A DNA stretch of 64,000 bases from Marinomonas atlantica (lineage in GTDB: Bacteria; Pseudomonadota; Gammaproteobacteria; Pseudomonadales; Marinomonadaceae), in the NCBI RefSeq assembly GCF_001639725.1, contig NZ_LTAW01000001.1, forward strand, positions 372,001 to 436,000, written 5' to 3'. The notes under the pieces were generated by a model, which worked only from the letters and a program-made list of their open reading frames with translations, was not told the origin of the DNA and did no database searches. Below are positions 8,070 through 17,726 of the stretch, piece after piece. How positions within the stretch are numbered: position 1 is the stretch's first letter; every line of letters begins with the position of its first letter. Both the position numbers and the translations under genes were made by a program.

Positions 8070-9353
8070 ATGTTGATAAGCTTTCTGCGTCGTCCGAACA
8101 ACCTCTCCCAAAAAATGATACGCGTGATTTTTTCCATCTACCTAGCGGTTACTTTGCTAATCACAAGTGTCCAATTTTTGAGTGAGTACCTGAAAACGCA
8201 GGATGCTATTATCAGTGAATTAAAGCAATTGGAAGCAACCGTACGTGGCCCAATCTCGACGAGTTTGTGGCAATACGACCAGAAGCAGTTAGATGAACTC
8301 GCCTCTGGGCTTATTCAAATGCCTATCATCGAAGGTGTCGATATCGTCGACCAAAATGAGCAAAGTATTCTATCGAAAAGGTTTTACGACCCTGACGCCA
8401 TACCAGTGTCTGTTTTTGATTCGACAACCCAGTTAAGCTGGACTCTCAATGACGAAAGTATAGGGCTTGGTTCATTGAAACTTTATTCATCCTCTGATGT
8501 GGTATTTGAGCGAGTATGGTTTGGTTTTGTCTTGATAGCGACGACTGCCATTATCAAAATGACAATCTTATTTTGGCTGTTTATTTGGGCGTTTGATCGT
8601 TTTTTAGCTGCGCCTCTAAAAGAGTTGATGTCACAAGTTGATGAGGTGCAATCAAGTCAAAATATTAGTAAGCGCATCCACCTTTCAAACACGGAAGGCT
8701 ATGAGCTGAACCAACTTCAAAGGCATATGAATCGGATGCTTAGTGCCATGTCGACAGATCGACAAAACTTGTTAGACGATGAGCAGGCCAAGCGAGACTG
8801 GTTGGAAGAAGCGGTCGCAAAACGCACTGAAGATTTACAAATCCTCAATAAAAAACTTAAATATCTGGCAACAAGGGACTCGCTGACGGATGTATTAAAT
8901 CGCGGGAGCTTCTTTGAAGCTGCGCAGCAACGGCTGCTGCTTTCTCAGCAACAAACATCGACAGCCTCTTTTATCCTGCTGGATTTGGACTTCTTCAAGC
9001 GTATCAACGATACCTATGGCCATTTTATCGGCGACAAAGTACTGATTCAGTTTACTCAAATATTGCAGAGTTTTTTAAAAGAATCCGATCTGCTGGGCAG
9101 AGTAGGTGGTGAAGAGTTTGCCATATTTTTGCCTGATACGAAATTAGACGCTGCTTTCCAGCTCGCTGACGAAATACGCCGAGCGATCAGTGAGACAACA
9201 TTGGAAATAGAAGGTAAGACTGTCACTTATACGGTAAGCCTTGGTGTTGAATCATCGGAGCCTGATGATCAACTCATTGATGATCTATTTAAACGTGCCG
9301 ATTTGAAACTCTACGGAGCGAAAGATAAAGGGAGAGATCGTGTTGAAAAATAG
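8070..9353 (+). CDS. Membrane diguanylate cyclase with periplasmic sensor and HAMP
   Basis: A 427-residue protein that should make cyclic di-GMP. A membrane segment near residue 20 is followed by a ~120-residue periplasmic region, a second membrane segment around 155-180, and a HAMP-like stretch (DRFLAAPLKELMSQVDEVQ). A helical linker leads to a full GGDEF domain with RDSLTDVLNRGSFF, DLDFFKRINDTYGH and the active motif GGEEF near residue 346. No RxxD inhibitory site precedes it. The ATG at 8070 is chosen over a GTG at 8061 because GGAAAGGGG lies directly before it. It overlaps the binding-protein gene by 14 bp, so the two are coupled. Confidence 0.9.
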   Translation: MLISFLRRPNNLSQKMIRVIFSIYLAVTLLITSVQFLSEYLKTQDAIISELKQLEATVRGPISTSLWQYDQKQLDELASGLIQMPIIEGVDIVDQNEQSILSKRFYDPDAIPVSVFDSTTQLSWTLNDESIGLGSLKLYSSSDVVFERVWFGFVLIATTAIIKMTILFWLFIWAFDRFLAAPLKELMSQVDEVQSSQNISKRIHLSNTEGYELNQLQRHMNRMLSAMSTDRQNLLDDEQAKRDWLEEAVAKRTEDLQILNKKLKYLATRDSLTDVLNRGSFFEAAQQRLLLSQQQTSTASFILLDLDFFKRINDTYGHFIGDKVLIQFTQILQSFLKESDLLGRVGGEEFAIFLPDTKLDAAFQLADEIRRAISETTLEIEGKTVTYTVSLGVESSEPDDQLIDDLFKRADLKLYGAKDKGRDRVEK

Positions 9354-10155
9354 AAAATGCAGACTTTTTTCGATTCTTTTGTGCGCTTTAATTATGAGCG
9401 TATCGAGTGCAAGTAAAGCTGTGACACTCAAAGTATGTTACGACCAATGGCCTCCCATGACAATCTTTCCCACAGAAAGTGCGCCAGAACGGGGGTTCAT
9501 TATCGAGATGCTGGAGCATATCTATTCCGAAAAAGGCTACACACTTGAATACTATGAAGTGCCTCTTGCTAGAGGTCTTGATATGGTGGCGGAAGGGTTG
9601 TGTGACATGTTGCCAGAGTTCTTGTACTCCAAACATTCTGATAAAGGCTTTGTCTATGCAGATGAACCTACTTTTGCCTACAATAGCGCATTTGTCGTTA
9701 GGCAGGGCGATGCTTGGCGATATGACGGCATCTCATCGTTAAAAAATAGGCGTGTTGCGACTGGCTCTGGTTGGGACTACAGCTCCATGAGTGAAAGCTA
9801 TCAGAATTATATCGACAATCCCAAAAATGCTCGGCTCGTAGAAGTGATTGCTGGCAATGATGATGTGATTGGTCGAATATTCCATATGATTAAAACCAAC
9901 CGAGTCGACTTATACGCTGATAACGAGCTGGTGCTTCAGTATGTTTTAAATCAGCTGGATTTACAGGACTCACTGCAAATCGTCCGCCCCGGCTTAGAGA
10001 AAAAACTTGTCGAAATGCCGATCTATTCTATGCAGATACCCGTTGACGAAAGGCAAAGATTGATCGGTATTTGGAATCAAGGCCGTTTAGCGATGAAAGG
10101 TGAAAAGGAACAAGCGTTTATTAAGAAGTATCGAGTTTTGTTTGAAAATGATTAA
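9340..10155 (+). CDS. Periplasmic solute-binding protein, family 3 type
   Basis: A secreted protein of 271 residues: the signal peptide ends near SSASKA, then VTLKVCYDQWPPM begins the binding fold. It has ERGFIIEMLEHIYSEKGYTLEYYEVPLARGLDMVAEGLCDMLP, typical of bacterial SBP family 3. The start is GTG at 9340, behind AGGGAGAG. No ABC transporter subunits are nearby. Because its start overlaps the cyclase gene, it more likely presents a ligand to that periplasmic sensor than feeds a transporter; this is inference. Confidence 0.85.
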   Translation: MLKNRKCRLFSILLCALIMSVSSASKAVTLKVCYDQWPPMTIFPTESAPERGFIIEMLEHIYSEKGYTLEYYEVPLARGLDMVAEGLCDMLPEFLYSKHSDKGFVYADEPTFAYNSAFVVRQGDAWRYDGISSLKNRRVATGSGWDYSSMSESYQNYIDNPKNARLVEVIAGNDDVIGRIFHMIKTNRVDLYADNELVLQYVLNQLDLQDSLQIVRPGLEKKLVEMPIYSMQIPVDERQRLIGIWNQGRLAMKGEKEQAFIKKYRVLFEND

Positions 10156-10214
10156 AGAGAAGTAATCCGTTTCTAGTGACTTTAATGATTTTCATCGCTG
10201 TGCTTTTTGAGCTT

Positions 10215-11171
10215 CTATAAGTCTTCTTTAATCGCTGTGTGATCTGCTACATAAGCGCCTCGTTTACCAATCTCTTTAGGTGGGCCAATGGTGCTGTCTT
10301 TTGATGTTTGTTGCTCTGTGGCGGCATTAATAACCGCACCTAAAATAACAATGTACGCACTGATGAATAGCCACATAAGCATAATCACGACACCTCCAAG
10401 CGACCCATACGTCTCGTTATAGCTAGCAAAATGCGATACATAAAACGAAAAGCCGATCGATGCCACAATCCATAGTACTGTCGCGAAAAGTGAGCCCAAT
10501 GTAATCCAGCGCCATTTAGCCACTTTGCGATGGGGGGCATAACGGTACAACAGCACTAAAGCAAAGTGAAAAATACACGCCAACAAGGGCCATGATATCA
10601 GTTTTATTAATAAATCTAGGCTGTCTTTCAGGCCGACTAAATTTAAGACAATCGGTAGTATACCGATAATAATCAAAGCAAATACGGCAACAGAAATAGC
10701 GCCCACAGAGAACATAAATCTGACTAAGAGCGCTTTGAGAAAAGAGCGTTTTTCGTATTCTCGATAGCTAATGTTGCAGGCTGTAATCAGCGCCTGACTG
10801 CCCTTAGAGCTACTCCAAATAGTTAATAGCAACGTACCAATAGCGCTTAAACTCAAACTCGTTTGAGAGCTTTGTTTAAAATCGGATACTTGCGACAAAA
10901 TCAGTTCTCGGGAGCTGGCTGGTAATATTGTGACGAATTGACTCAAATGCTGCCTGATTTCATCAGGTGATACAAAATAAGCGTATATGGACACCAATGC
11001 GGCTATGGCTGGAAAAATAGCAAGCAGGGCATAAAATGCTACCCCAGCAGCTACCAATGATAGATTATCCTCTGTCATTTGGTTAAAAGTGCGTTTCGAA
11101 ATATCCCACCAACCCCGAATTGGGATGCTCCATGGTTTCTCTGCTTGTAGCCCTCTTTCTTTATTACTCAT
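10215..11171 (-). CDS. YihY/BrkB-family inner-membrane protein (copy 1)
   Basis: A 318-residue membrane protein with about six hydrophobic segments and the family phrases NLSLVAAGVAFYALLAIFPAIAALVSIY, KGSQALITACNISYREYEKRSF, YRYAPHRKVAKWRWI and YGSLGGVVIMLMWLFISAYIVILGA. The start ATG at 11171 follows AGGAAAG. The biochemical role of the family is unsettled; early claims of RNase BN activity were withdrawn. It is closely similar to the gene at 28053 and is divergent from the MscS gene. Confidence 0.9.
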   Translation of the reverse strand: MSNKERGLQAEKPWSIPIRGWWDISKRTFNQMTEDNLSLVAAGVAFYALLAIFPAIAALVSIYAYFVSPDEIRQHLSQFVTILPASSRELILSQVSDFKQSSQTSLSLSAIGTLLLTIWSSSKGSQALITACNISYREYEKRSFLKALLVRFMFSVGAISVAVFALIIIGILPIVLNLVGLKDSLDLLIKLISWPLLACIFHFALVLLYRYAPHRKVAKWRWITLGSLFATVLWIVASIGFSFYVSHFASYNETYGSLGGVVIMLMWLFISAYIVILGAVINAATEQQTSKDSTIGPPKEIGKRGAYVADHTAIKEDL

Positions 11172-11288
11172 GTGCAACTTTCCTGTTCATAGCTTTAAAT
11201 CAAAGCATAAAAGTGGCTAAGACTAAACAAGTGTATGATAGCCGCTTTACTGATAAAGTGAATAAAGATTAACCACGGATAATAAGCT

Positions 11289-12365
11289 ATGCCAACGAGT
11301 CAACCCAGCAGTTTAACTTTGACCAGCATATCAACACCCTCCGAGAACGTTAACAGTGATGCTGTCTCATGGTTTTTTTTTCATGATCAGTTTACGCAGC
11401 TTGTTCATTCCGCTGCGCAATTATTACCTACGCTACTGCTAGGCTTAGTTCTGTTTATAATTTGCTATGTTCTTGCTAGGCCGTTGTCACGCTTACTGAT
11501 TAAGCCCATAGATTTGATGACAGATAGTAAACTTGTCGTGCTTGTGGCGAGGCGAGTAATCAGTACTCTTGTTATTCTATTGGGTGCCTATTTATTTTTA
11601 CGTTTAGCGGGGCTTACTGAATTTGCAGTTGCCATCATGAGTGGCACCGGCTTGATTGGTTTAATACTCGGTTTTGCCTTCAGAGACATCGCGGAGAATT
11701 TCATCGCAAGTTTGTTATTAAGCATACAGCGGCCGTTCAAAATAGACGATGTCATAGAGGTTGATGGTCGCTTGGGCGTGATTAAAAAGGTCACTGCGCG
11801 AGCAACCACTTTGGTGGATTACGACGGTAACCATATACAAATACCTAATGCGACCGTGTATAAGAATACGATTAAAAACTTAACCGCTAACCCTAGGATG
11901 CGGGGTAAAGTAGAAATTGGCATTGGGTATGATAATGATATACGCAGCGCACAAACGCTTGCTTTGAATATCGCCAATCAGCAAACGGCCGTATTGAATG
12001 ATCCTCCTGCGCAAGTATTAATAGACAGCTTAGGCGCATCTACGATCAACCTTGGTTTGTATTTCTGGGTCAACAGTGAACAACACAGTACATTGAAAGT
12101 CAGCTCTCAACTTATGAGAGCGTTGGTTAATGAGTTTACTAAGCAAGATATCAGTATGCCGGACGACGCGCGCGAACGTATTTTGTTAAACATGGCAAAC
12201 GATGAGCGGACAGACACAGACTTCCATCCGCCAAAAGCTCCTAAGCATGAGACAGATACACAAGAACACTCAGATACGCTGAATGATGTGAGTAGTGATA
12301 CCGATGAGATACGTGAACAAGCGGAACAGTCTCGCGATCCCGAGCAGGGTAAAAATATTATTTAG
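11289..12365 (+). CDS. MscS-family mechanosensitive channel
   Basis: A 358-residue channel that should open on membrane tension to release osmolytes. Three hydrophobic segments fall between residues 35 and 130. They are followed by the pore/Sm segment GLIGLILGFAFRDIAENF and the beta-domain entry RPFKIDDVIEV, with TTLVDYDGNHIQIPNATVY. The last ~65 residues are a charged, low-complexity tail rich in D, E and T, longer than in E. coli MscS. It is divergent from a YihY membrane protein gene. Confidence 0.9.
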   Translation: MPTSQPSSLTLTSISTPSENVNSDAVSWFFFHDQFTQLVHSAAQLLPTLLLGLVLFIICYVLARPLSRLLIKPIDLMTDSKLVVLVARRVISTLVILLGAYLFLRLAGLTEFAVAIMSGTGLIGLILGFAFRDIAENFIASLLLSIQRPFKIDDVIEVDGRLGVIKKVTARATTLVDYDGNHIQIPNATVYKNTIKNLTANPRMRGKVEIGIGYDNDIRSAQTLALNIANQQTAVLNDPPAQVLIDSLGASTINLGLYFWVNSEQHSTLKVSSQLMRALVNEFTKQDISMPDDARERILLNMANDERTDTDFHPPKAPKHETDTQEHSDTLNDVSSDTDEIREQAEQSRDPEQGKNII

Positions 12366-12368
12366 CTA

Positions 12369-12407
12369 TTCTGGGAGCCTAAAAGACAGATTTTTAGGTT
12401 CTCAGAA
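12369..12407. terminator. Bidirectional hairpin terminator
   Basis: A 16-bp stem with two G-U-type mismatches (TTCTGGGAGCCTAAAA / TTTTAGGTTCTCAGAA) and a 7-base loop lies between the converging MscS and DUF5924 genes. T-rich sequence follows on the plus strand. Confidence 0.55.
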
Positions 12408-12434
12408 TCTTTCTATAGCGCTAGAGTTGATTTG

Positions 12435-13448
12435 CTATAAGGTGACGTTAAATTTCGTTAAACCTATGAGCTGACCTGAATCAGTCACCACTTGGACCTG
12501 CCATTGGCCCACGGCATCGTCAGGGAAATTTACTTTGTGAGTCCATGCTCGGTAGCCTTCCTCTCGGCCACCGGTAATTTTCAAAGCGATCCGATCCACT
12601 GTTTCGTTGTTATGAATCCAGACATGAAATATTTCTTCGTTTAAGCCTCTGGGCGCTTTAACTGCTGTCCAACTATAAAGTCCTTTTGCATGCAAAGCAT
12701 CTGAGCTAATCGTCTTAATGCTATCGGAAGGTTTTAGTTTTTTTATATTCACATCATGGGAGATGGTAATGCCAGTTAAGCGTAACGCTGCGGGCGGCAC
12801 CCAGCTACGTAACTGCCACAGCCCAACACTTAACACACAGAGCAACAAAATTAAGATTGGAAAACGCCACCACCTAGCGTTGAGCATTAAATTCCCTAAA
12901 CTTGGCAAGGTGAAGATGACCGCTGTGATTAAGGCTATTTTTACACTCTGGCTTGTGGTCAGGTTCAATAGAATTGGCAATGTGACAGAAAGTACAGAAA
13001 ATAGAGCGAAGTTATGAAATACAGTGAAAAGCACTTGTTGGCTTGCCAATTTTTTGTAGTAAATCGGATCAACCACTGATATCAGCGCGCAGAGAATAAT
13101 TAACGAGGTAAAGATGGCTTGAGGGTGGTTCCAAGACGTCACGGCAAGAAAAAAAGGTAAAGCAAAAAATAAACTTTCCTGCTGTACCATTTGTAAGGCG
13201 AAGCGCATCACATTAGGTGAGACGGTGACACCAAAACGTTCTTTCACTTTATCGCGTAACCAGTTATCAATGATTAGCCATACCCAACTAACCAGTAAGA
13301 GAACAGCAATCATCTGTGAAAATGATTCGTTACGTTCGACTAAGACATAACTTGCAACACCACTACTGAATGCTATAACGGCCAATAGACCAGGCCACTG
13401 CTGCATCAGTACAATAAATTTTGTGATTAAGCTCTTAACATAGATCAT
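12435..13448 (-). CDS. DUF5924/DUF2914 membrane protein
   Basis: A 337-residue protein. The first ~220 residues hold about seven hydrophobic segments (DUF5924-like). The remaining ~110 are a soluble DUF2914 domain with LYSWTAVKAPRGLNEEIFHVW, VDRIALKITGGREEGYRAWT and GQWQVQVVTDSGQLIG. DUF2914 is predicted to be a beta-rich periplasmic domain. No function is known. It converges with MscS, separated by a hairpin. Confidence 0.8.
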   Translation of the reverse strand: MIYVKSLITKFIVLMQQWPGLLAVIAFSSGVASYVLVERNESFSQMIAVLLLVSWVWLIIDNWLRDKVKERFGVTVSPNVMRFALQMVQQESLFFALPFFLAVTSWNHPQAIFTSLIILCALISVVDPIYYKKLASQQVLFTVFHNFALFSVLSVTLPILLNLTTSQSVKIALITAVIFTLPSLGNLMLNARWWRFPILILLLCVLSVGLWQLRSWVPPAALRLTGITISHDVNIKKLKPSDSIKTISSDALHAKGLYSWTAVKAPRGLNEEIFHVWIHNNETVDRIALKITGGREEGYRAWTHKVNFPDDAVGQWQVQVVTDSGQLIGLTKFNVTL

Positions 13449-13681
13449 TCAATGGAAGTCCGAGTCAGCCTGTATGATTAATGAACGGACATTATCTGCA
13501 TGGCCTAGGTTAATATCGTTGTCGTAAAATTCTTTGTTATCAATAGTATAACGCCCTCATTTAAGCATGAAGACGATGGGGCGTTCATGTTAAAGGCGAT
13601 TTTCGATGCATACCAGTTTTGCTCTACTTTTAGAGTGAAAAAACAATGTAATGATCATGATGACAGTCAACTGGATCAGTA

Positions 13682-14416
13682 TTAAATGCTCTTGTAATAG
13701 GGCGTGTAGACTCCGATGAACACTTCGATGGGTTTCAGCTGGAAATGGCCGCTCACGATCCGAGCGCTTTTTATTCGGTCTATTCGGAACATCCGCGAGG
13801 ACTCTCTCAGATGGTCCCAAGCCGTGATGTACCAGATTGGCCAATTGAGCAAAATGTACTGCGCTTCAATGACTCGTGTTGTGTGTTCTCCTGAGTCAGA
13901 CTGGTAATCTATTTCTAAACAGCTTTGCTCTAAAAACGCTTCAGCAATACATTCTGAAAGGGCGTGTTCTGGTGCGATGTATCGAGAGACGATGTTATCA
14001 CCTGCATTACTGCCGATCATGATGCGTTTACGGATATTACTGACGGCACTTCGCTGTTCCTGAGGGAATGCTTGAAACAGCTTTTGTTTAATGGCTTTTA
14101 GGTTACTGGTCAGTAGCGGGGATTGTAGGGACTCCATGATCGCTAAAGACAAGATTAACTCAACCACTTCATGATGGCTCAATTGCAGACGATCCACGCC
14201 CCATCGGCCATTTAAACGAATGCCTCCGCCACGGCCTCTTTCCGATTCTATAGGGTATCCCGCCCGCTTCAGCTCGGCCAATTCACGCATTAAGGTGCGC
14301 TGACTTATGCCCAGTTGTTCACGCAAGTCAGAGGTCTTCCAGTAGGTTTCGGAGCGCAGCAAACCAATCAGTCGGTTACGTCGCTCGGTACGCTGTTCAA
14401 AGCTTGTATTGATCAT
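13682..14416 (-). CDS. WYL-domain transcriptional regulator (YafY-like, copy A)
   Basis: A 244-residue regulator. The N-terminal winged helix-turn-helix is KTSDLREQLGISQRTLMRELAELKRAGYPIESERGRGGGIRL. The C-terminal WYL domain carries YILLNWPIWYITAWDHLRESSRMFRIDRI, which binds ligand or nucleic acid in relatives. It is divergent from the GST gene, with a palindrome (14427-14441) in between, so it probably represses GST and itself. It is clearly paralogous to the regulator at 18140. Confidence 0.87.
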   Translation of the reverse strand: MINTSFEQRTERRNRLIGLLRSETYWKTSDLREQLGISQRTLMRELAELKRAGYPIESERGRGGGIRLNGRWGVDRLQLSHHEVVELILSLAIMESLQSPLLTSNLKAIKQKLFQAFPQEQRSAVSNIRKRIMIGSNAGDNIVSRYIAPEHALSECIAEAFLEQSCLEIDYQSDSGEHTTRVIEAQYILLNWPIWYITAWDHLRESSRMFRIDRIKSARIVSGHFQLKPIEVFIGVYTPYYKSI

Positions 14417-14426
14417 GTATCTAATG

Positions 14427-14441
14427 TGCCATTAAGTGGCA
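14427..14441. promoter_or_regulatory. Palindrome between WYL regulator and GST
   Basis: TGCCA-TTAAG-TGGCA is a perfect 5-bp inverted repeat in the divergent promoter region, just before the regulator's start. It is a likely operator for the WYL regulator. Function is inferred from position and symmetry. Confidence 0.4.
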
Positions 14442-14542
14442 TAAATAGCCATATACTTCAAACCAGAGGCAACATTTCATATGACATGGCGGCCATTCAA
14501 CGCATTGTTCAATGTCGTCATGACGACAAGGAGTTTTAAAAC

Positions 14543-15139
14543 ATGAAGCACTATTTCAACCCAATGAGCCGAGCGATTACCACAGACTGGATGCTTAAAG
14601 AGCTGGATGCTCCACACGAAAAAATCACCATCGACTTTACGACGAATGAAAATAACACGGCTGAATTTCGTAAGATTAATCCGATGGGAAAGCTACCAGC
14701 TCTGGTAGACGGTGATACGGTGGTTACAGAAGTATCAGCGATTTGCGCGTATCTAGCGGACAAGTTTCCAGAAAAAAACCTTGCGCCAGACGTCGGTTCA
14801 GTTGAGCGTGCTGCGTATTATCGTTACTTGTTTTTTGCCTGTAATACTATAGAACCTGCCTTTGCGCTTGCCGCTTGTGGGTTTGAACACCCTGATCCTG
14901 TATCGGCTGGCTGGGGTGACATGCCGCGTGTATTGGCGGCAATAGAAGATATGACGCCGGAGACAGATTGGGCGCTTGGCGAGCAGTTCACGACAGCTGA
15001 CGTTGTCTTCGGTGGTTTACTGGACTTCTCCATGACCTTTAAATGGCTAGAACCATCCCCTAAAGTCGCAGCTTATGTGGCGCGCATTCGTCAACGTCCC
15101 GCTTACCGAGCAACTCATAGCGCTTTTGACAATGCGTAA
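14543..15139 (+). CDS. Glutathione S-transferase family protein
   Basis: A 198-residue GST. The thioredoxin-like N-terminal half has FNPMSRAITTDWMLKEL and the glutathione-binding FRKINPMGKLPALVDGDTVVTEVSAICAYLADKFP. The C-terminal helical half ends in ALGEQFTTADVVFGGLL and RIRQRPAY. It begins at an ATG with AAGGAG upstream. It is divergent from a WYL regulator, which suggests induction by an electrophile or similar signal. Confidence 0.9.
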   Translation: MKHYFNPMSRAITTDWMLKELDAPHEKITIDFTTNENNTAEFRKINPMGKLPALVDGDTVVTEVSAICAYLADKFPEKNLAPDVGSVERAAYYRYLFFACNTIEPAFALAACGFEHPDPVSAGWGDMPRVLAAIEDMTPETDWALGEQFTTADVVFGGLLDFSMTFKWLEPSPKVAAYVARIRQRPAYRATHSAFDNA

Positions 15140-15282
15140 ATTTCACCCGCTCTAAAGCTCCTCTGAATAAAGTGGATGGCTCTTCCTGAGAGTTGTCCAC
15201 TTTTAGGCGCTGGTATTTAAAAGAGTTCGTGTCATTATTTCGATATACTGTCCCAGTTGTTACGCAAACTATTGGGGATGTT

Positions 15283-16089
15283 GTGAAGGATTTAATTACT
15301 CATGCTCGACAGGCAATCGCCTCAGAGAAAGGTGCACCGTTTTCTATTTATAACGCCATTAAAGAGCAGACCATAATCAATGTTCCCATCACTAAACCTT
15401 TGTTGATCTGTGTGCTGGATGGCACTAAGCGCTTGGGTGTAAACAGCGAAGTGATATGTGACTCCGGCGAATTTGTTTTCCTCTCTAATAACCCTCAAGT
15501 TCATCTACGCAATATTCCTCGAGGAGCCGAGTATTTTGCTTTATTGATCGAATTTGAGTTGTCGGATTTTGAGTGCTTGCCCAGCGATAGCAATCCTAAA
15601 GAGTCGATGATAAAGGGAAAGGTTAACGACGCGTTATATCAGAGTCTGCTGCAGTTTGTAGACTGTGCACGTTATCTCCCAGACTCGCTTTGGGCATCTC
15701 GTCGCCAAGAGCTTTTGCAGCTCTTTCAACACGAAGGGTTTCCCAACCCCCGTTGTATAACAACGACTCCAGATCTTAGTCATCAGGTGTATCGCTTGGT
15801 TAGTACGGATTTAAGTGCGGACATGAGTTCTCAGTGGTTGGCCGCCGAGTTAGCTTTAAGCGAATCCACATTACGTAGAAAGTTACGTGTAGAGGGAACG
15901 AGTGTTCAAGAGATTAAAGACCGCGTCAAACTTGGCACTGCTTTACATTTAATTCAAACAACCTTTGAGTCAATCGGCATCATTGCCGAACGCTGCGGCT
16001 ATCAATCTCAGTCGCGTTTCACTGACAAGTTTAAACAGCGTTTTGGCATTACCCCGACAGCTTTACGAAAAACACGAATGCCCGATTAG
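15283..16089 (+). CDS. AraC-family regulator (AraC_N type)
   Basis: A regulator of about 268 residues from the GTG at 15283, which has GGGGA just upstream; a TTG at 15193 would add 30 residues that look non-family. The sensor half begins KDLITHARQAIASEKGAPF and contains GEFVFLSNNPQVHLRNI. The HTH pair is SSQWLAAELALSESTLRRKLRVEGTS and IGIIAERCGYQSQSRFTDKFKQRFGITPTALRK. The next gene on the same strand, a PEBP-type protein, may be its target. Confidence 0.8.
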   Translation: MKDLITHARQAIASEKGAPFSIYNAIKEQTIINVPITKPLLICVLDGTKRLGVNSEVICDSGEFVFLSNNPQVHLRNIPRGAEYFALLIEFELSDFECLPSDSNPKESMIKGKVNDALYQSLLQFVDCARYLPDSLWASRRQELLQLFQHEGFPNPRCITTTPDLSHQVYRLVSTDLSADMSSQWLAAELALSESTLRRKLRVEGTSVQEIKDRVKLGTALHLIQTTFESIGIIAERCGYQSQSRFTDKFKQRFGITPTALRKTRMPD

Positions 16090-16177
16090 GGCGAAAGTTT
16101 GATCGTTTTGGCACTAATGTCTATGTCTTGCTGGGGTTATGATTGATTGATCTGAACGAGACAAGTGAGGGATTAGT

Positions 16178-16738
16178 GTGGTTAATTTAAAAAAGAGTTT
16201 AATTGGGTTATCGATTGCTTTGACGTGCGGTGTTTCATACGCGGGACCATTTACGTTAACCAGCTCTGATATTGCTGATGGCAAAACCATGAGCAAGCAG
16301 CAAGAGTTTCAAGGTTTTGGCTGTACTGGTGATAATCAATCGCCTGCACTTTCATGGTCTGGAGCGCCGGAGGGTACAAAAGCCTACGCTATCTTAGTAC
16401 ACGATCCAGATGCCCCAACTGGCGGCAGTGGTTGGTGGCATTGGCAAATGATCAATATACCGCAAGAGGTGACTCACTTAGAGACGGGTGCAGGCAATAG
16501 CGACAATCAGCGTGTTCCAGAAGGTAGCCAGCAGATACGCAATGACTACGGTATCCAAGGCTTTGGCGGGGCATGTCCACTAAAAGGTGATCAGCCGCAT
16601 CGCTATCGCTTTACCATTTATGCGCTATCACAACCACTAGACTTACCGGCTCATCCATCCGCCGCGTTAACGGGTTATATGGTCAATAGCTACGCGCTCG
16701 CTTCTGATACCATCGAAGCGATGTATCAGGTGAAATAA
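16178..16738 (+). CDS. YbhB/YbcL-family (PEBP, Raf-kinase-inhibitor-like) secreted protein
   Basis: A 186-residue protein. A signal peptide is cleaved near VSYA, then GPFTLTSSDI begins the PEBP fold. Landmarks are GDNQSPALSWSGAPEGTKAYAILVHDPDAP, WWHWQMINIP and GACPLKGDQPHRYRFTIYAL, which form the anion-binding pocket of the family. The start is GTG at 16178 with GAGGGA upstream. The bacterial role is unclear. Confidence 0.88.
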   Translation: MVNLKKSLIGLSIALTCGVSYAGPFTLTSSDIADGKTMSKQQEFQGFGCTGDNQSPALSWSGAPEGTKAYAILVHDPDAPTGGSGWWHWQMINIPQEVTHLETGAGNSDNQRVPEGSQQIRNDYGIQGFGGACPLKGDQPHRYRFTIYALSQPLDLPAHPSAALTGYMVNSYALASDTIEAMYQVK

Positions 16739-16809
16739 TTAGAGTAGATGCAGTAACGTGAGGGCAGGATAAAATAAAGGTCAATGTTTACCTGCCCCAA
16801 TTAATTGCG

Positions 16810-17658
16810 TTATTTCATTCGGCGGCGTAACTCGTTCGCTCCGGGGTAGTGCTTCTTATCTAAGTAGCGTAATGCATGCCGAATTAACCAGCGTAAGCGT
16901 TCATCAGCATCTTCTCCCCATGTTTCGCATATCGTCATAACCCATTGTGGGTTGTCTTTAGCAATATCGCCTAAATGGTTTGCAACACTGCGTTGTACAT
17001 AGAGGCTTGGATCATTTTTAAGTGTCTCTAAAATGAAGCGTATCTGCTCAGGTTTTTTTCCAAATTCCGCTAGGCGCTTTCCCCATGGCAAGCGTGGTCG
17101 AGTGCCTTCACTGCACAAACGGCGTACATGATCATTTGGGTCCGTCAGCCAGTTCTGAATCGTATTGAGGGTACGCTCCGGATAGCGTAACAAGAATGGT
17201 CGAATGGAAAATTCTGCGGTAAAGCGCTTGGTTAGTTCGTATTGTGCATCCATGGACAAATCAAAAGGATCAGCTTCCCCTACCTGCGGTTCTAGGCCGT
17301 ATTCGGCAATAAAGGCGCTGTGCGGCAAGTAGAAGAACACGGCAAGCCCATTATCGCTGTTTGCTGTCGACTCTGGGGTAAACGAGCGAACCAACACCTC
17401 CAATGCTTCTTCATATGACGGAGGCAAACATGCCCTCAATGCCTTTGCTATATGATTCGCCCTTTGCATTAGGGCAAGCTCTTCAAGGTTTTCGGTAGCA
17501 ACCTGACAGAACATTTCCACATCGAGGTCGGGCGAAACCAACTGAATATTACGCGCCATGTAGTGAATACATTCTTCATTTAATAGCCGCTTAAGCGGTA
17601 TGCCTTTTTCAATGGATTTTGAAGCTTTGGGTAATTGAGGCTCAGTGTAGCAGTACAT
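16810..17658 (-). CDS. AlkC/AlkD-type DNA alkylation repair protein
   Basis: A 282-residue HEAT-like repeat protein of the AlkC branch of DNA glycosylases, which remove N3/N7-alkylated purines. It has IEKGIPLKRLLNEECIHYMARN at the N-terminus, AEFSIRPFLLRYPERTLNTI, the HVRRLCSEGTRPRLPWGKRL segment seen across the family, and SLYVQRSVANHLGDIAKDNP. The start ATG at 17658 is preceded by AGAGGAAG; the 14 codons upstream are not family-like. It is co-directional with a short ABM-like gene. Confidence 0.85.
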   Translation of the reverse strand: MYCYTEPQLPKASKSIEKGIPLKRLLNEECIHYMARNIQLVSPDLDVEMFCQVATENLEELALMQRANHIAKALRACLPPSYEEALEVLVRSFTPESTANSDNGLAVFFYLPHSAFIAEYGLEPQVGEADPFDLSMDAQYELTKRFTAEFSIRPFLLRYPERTLNTIQNWLTDPNDHVRRLCSEGTRPRLPWGKRLAEFGKKPEQIRFILETLKNDPSLYVQRSVANHLGDIAKDNPQWVMTICETWGEDADERLRWLIRHALRYLDKKHYPGANELRRRMK

Positions 17659-17726
17659 CGTTCTTCCTCTTAAAAAGCACAGCGAGGTTTTATTCCTCAC
17701 CGCGCTAGCATCGTTTTAATATCGTC

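Noticed and set aside
13590-13844. Possible 84-aa minus-strand gene ending in a hydrophobic stretch
   Set aside because: Most of it overlaps the WYL regulator in another frame, and it has no family pattern or ribosome site.
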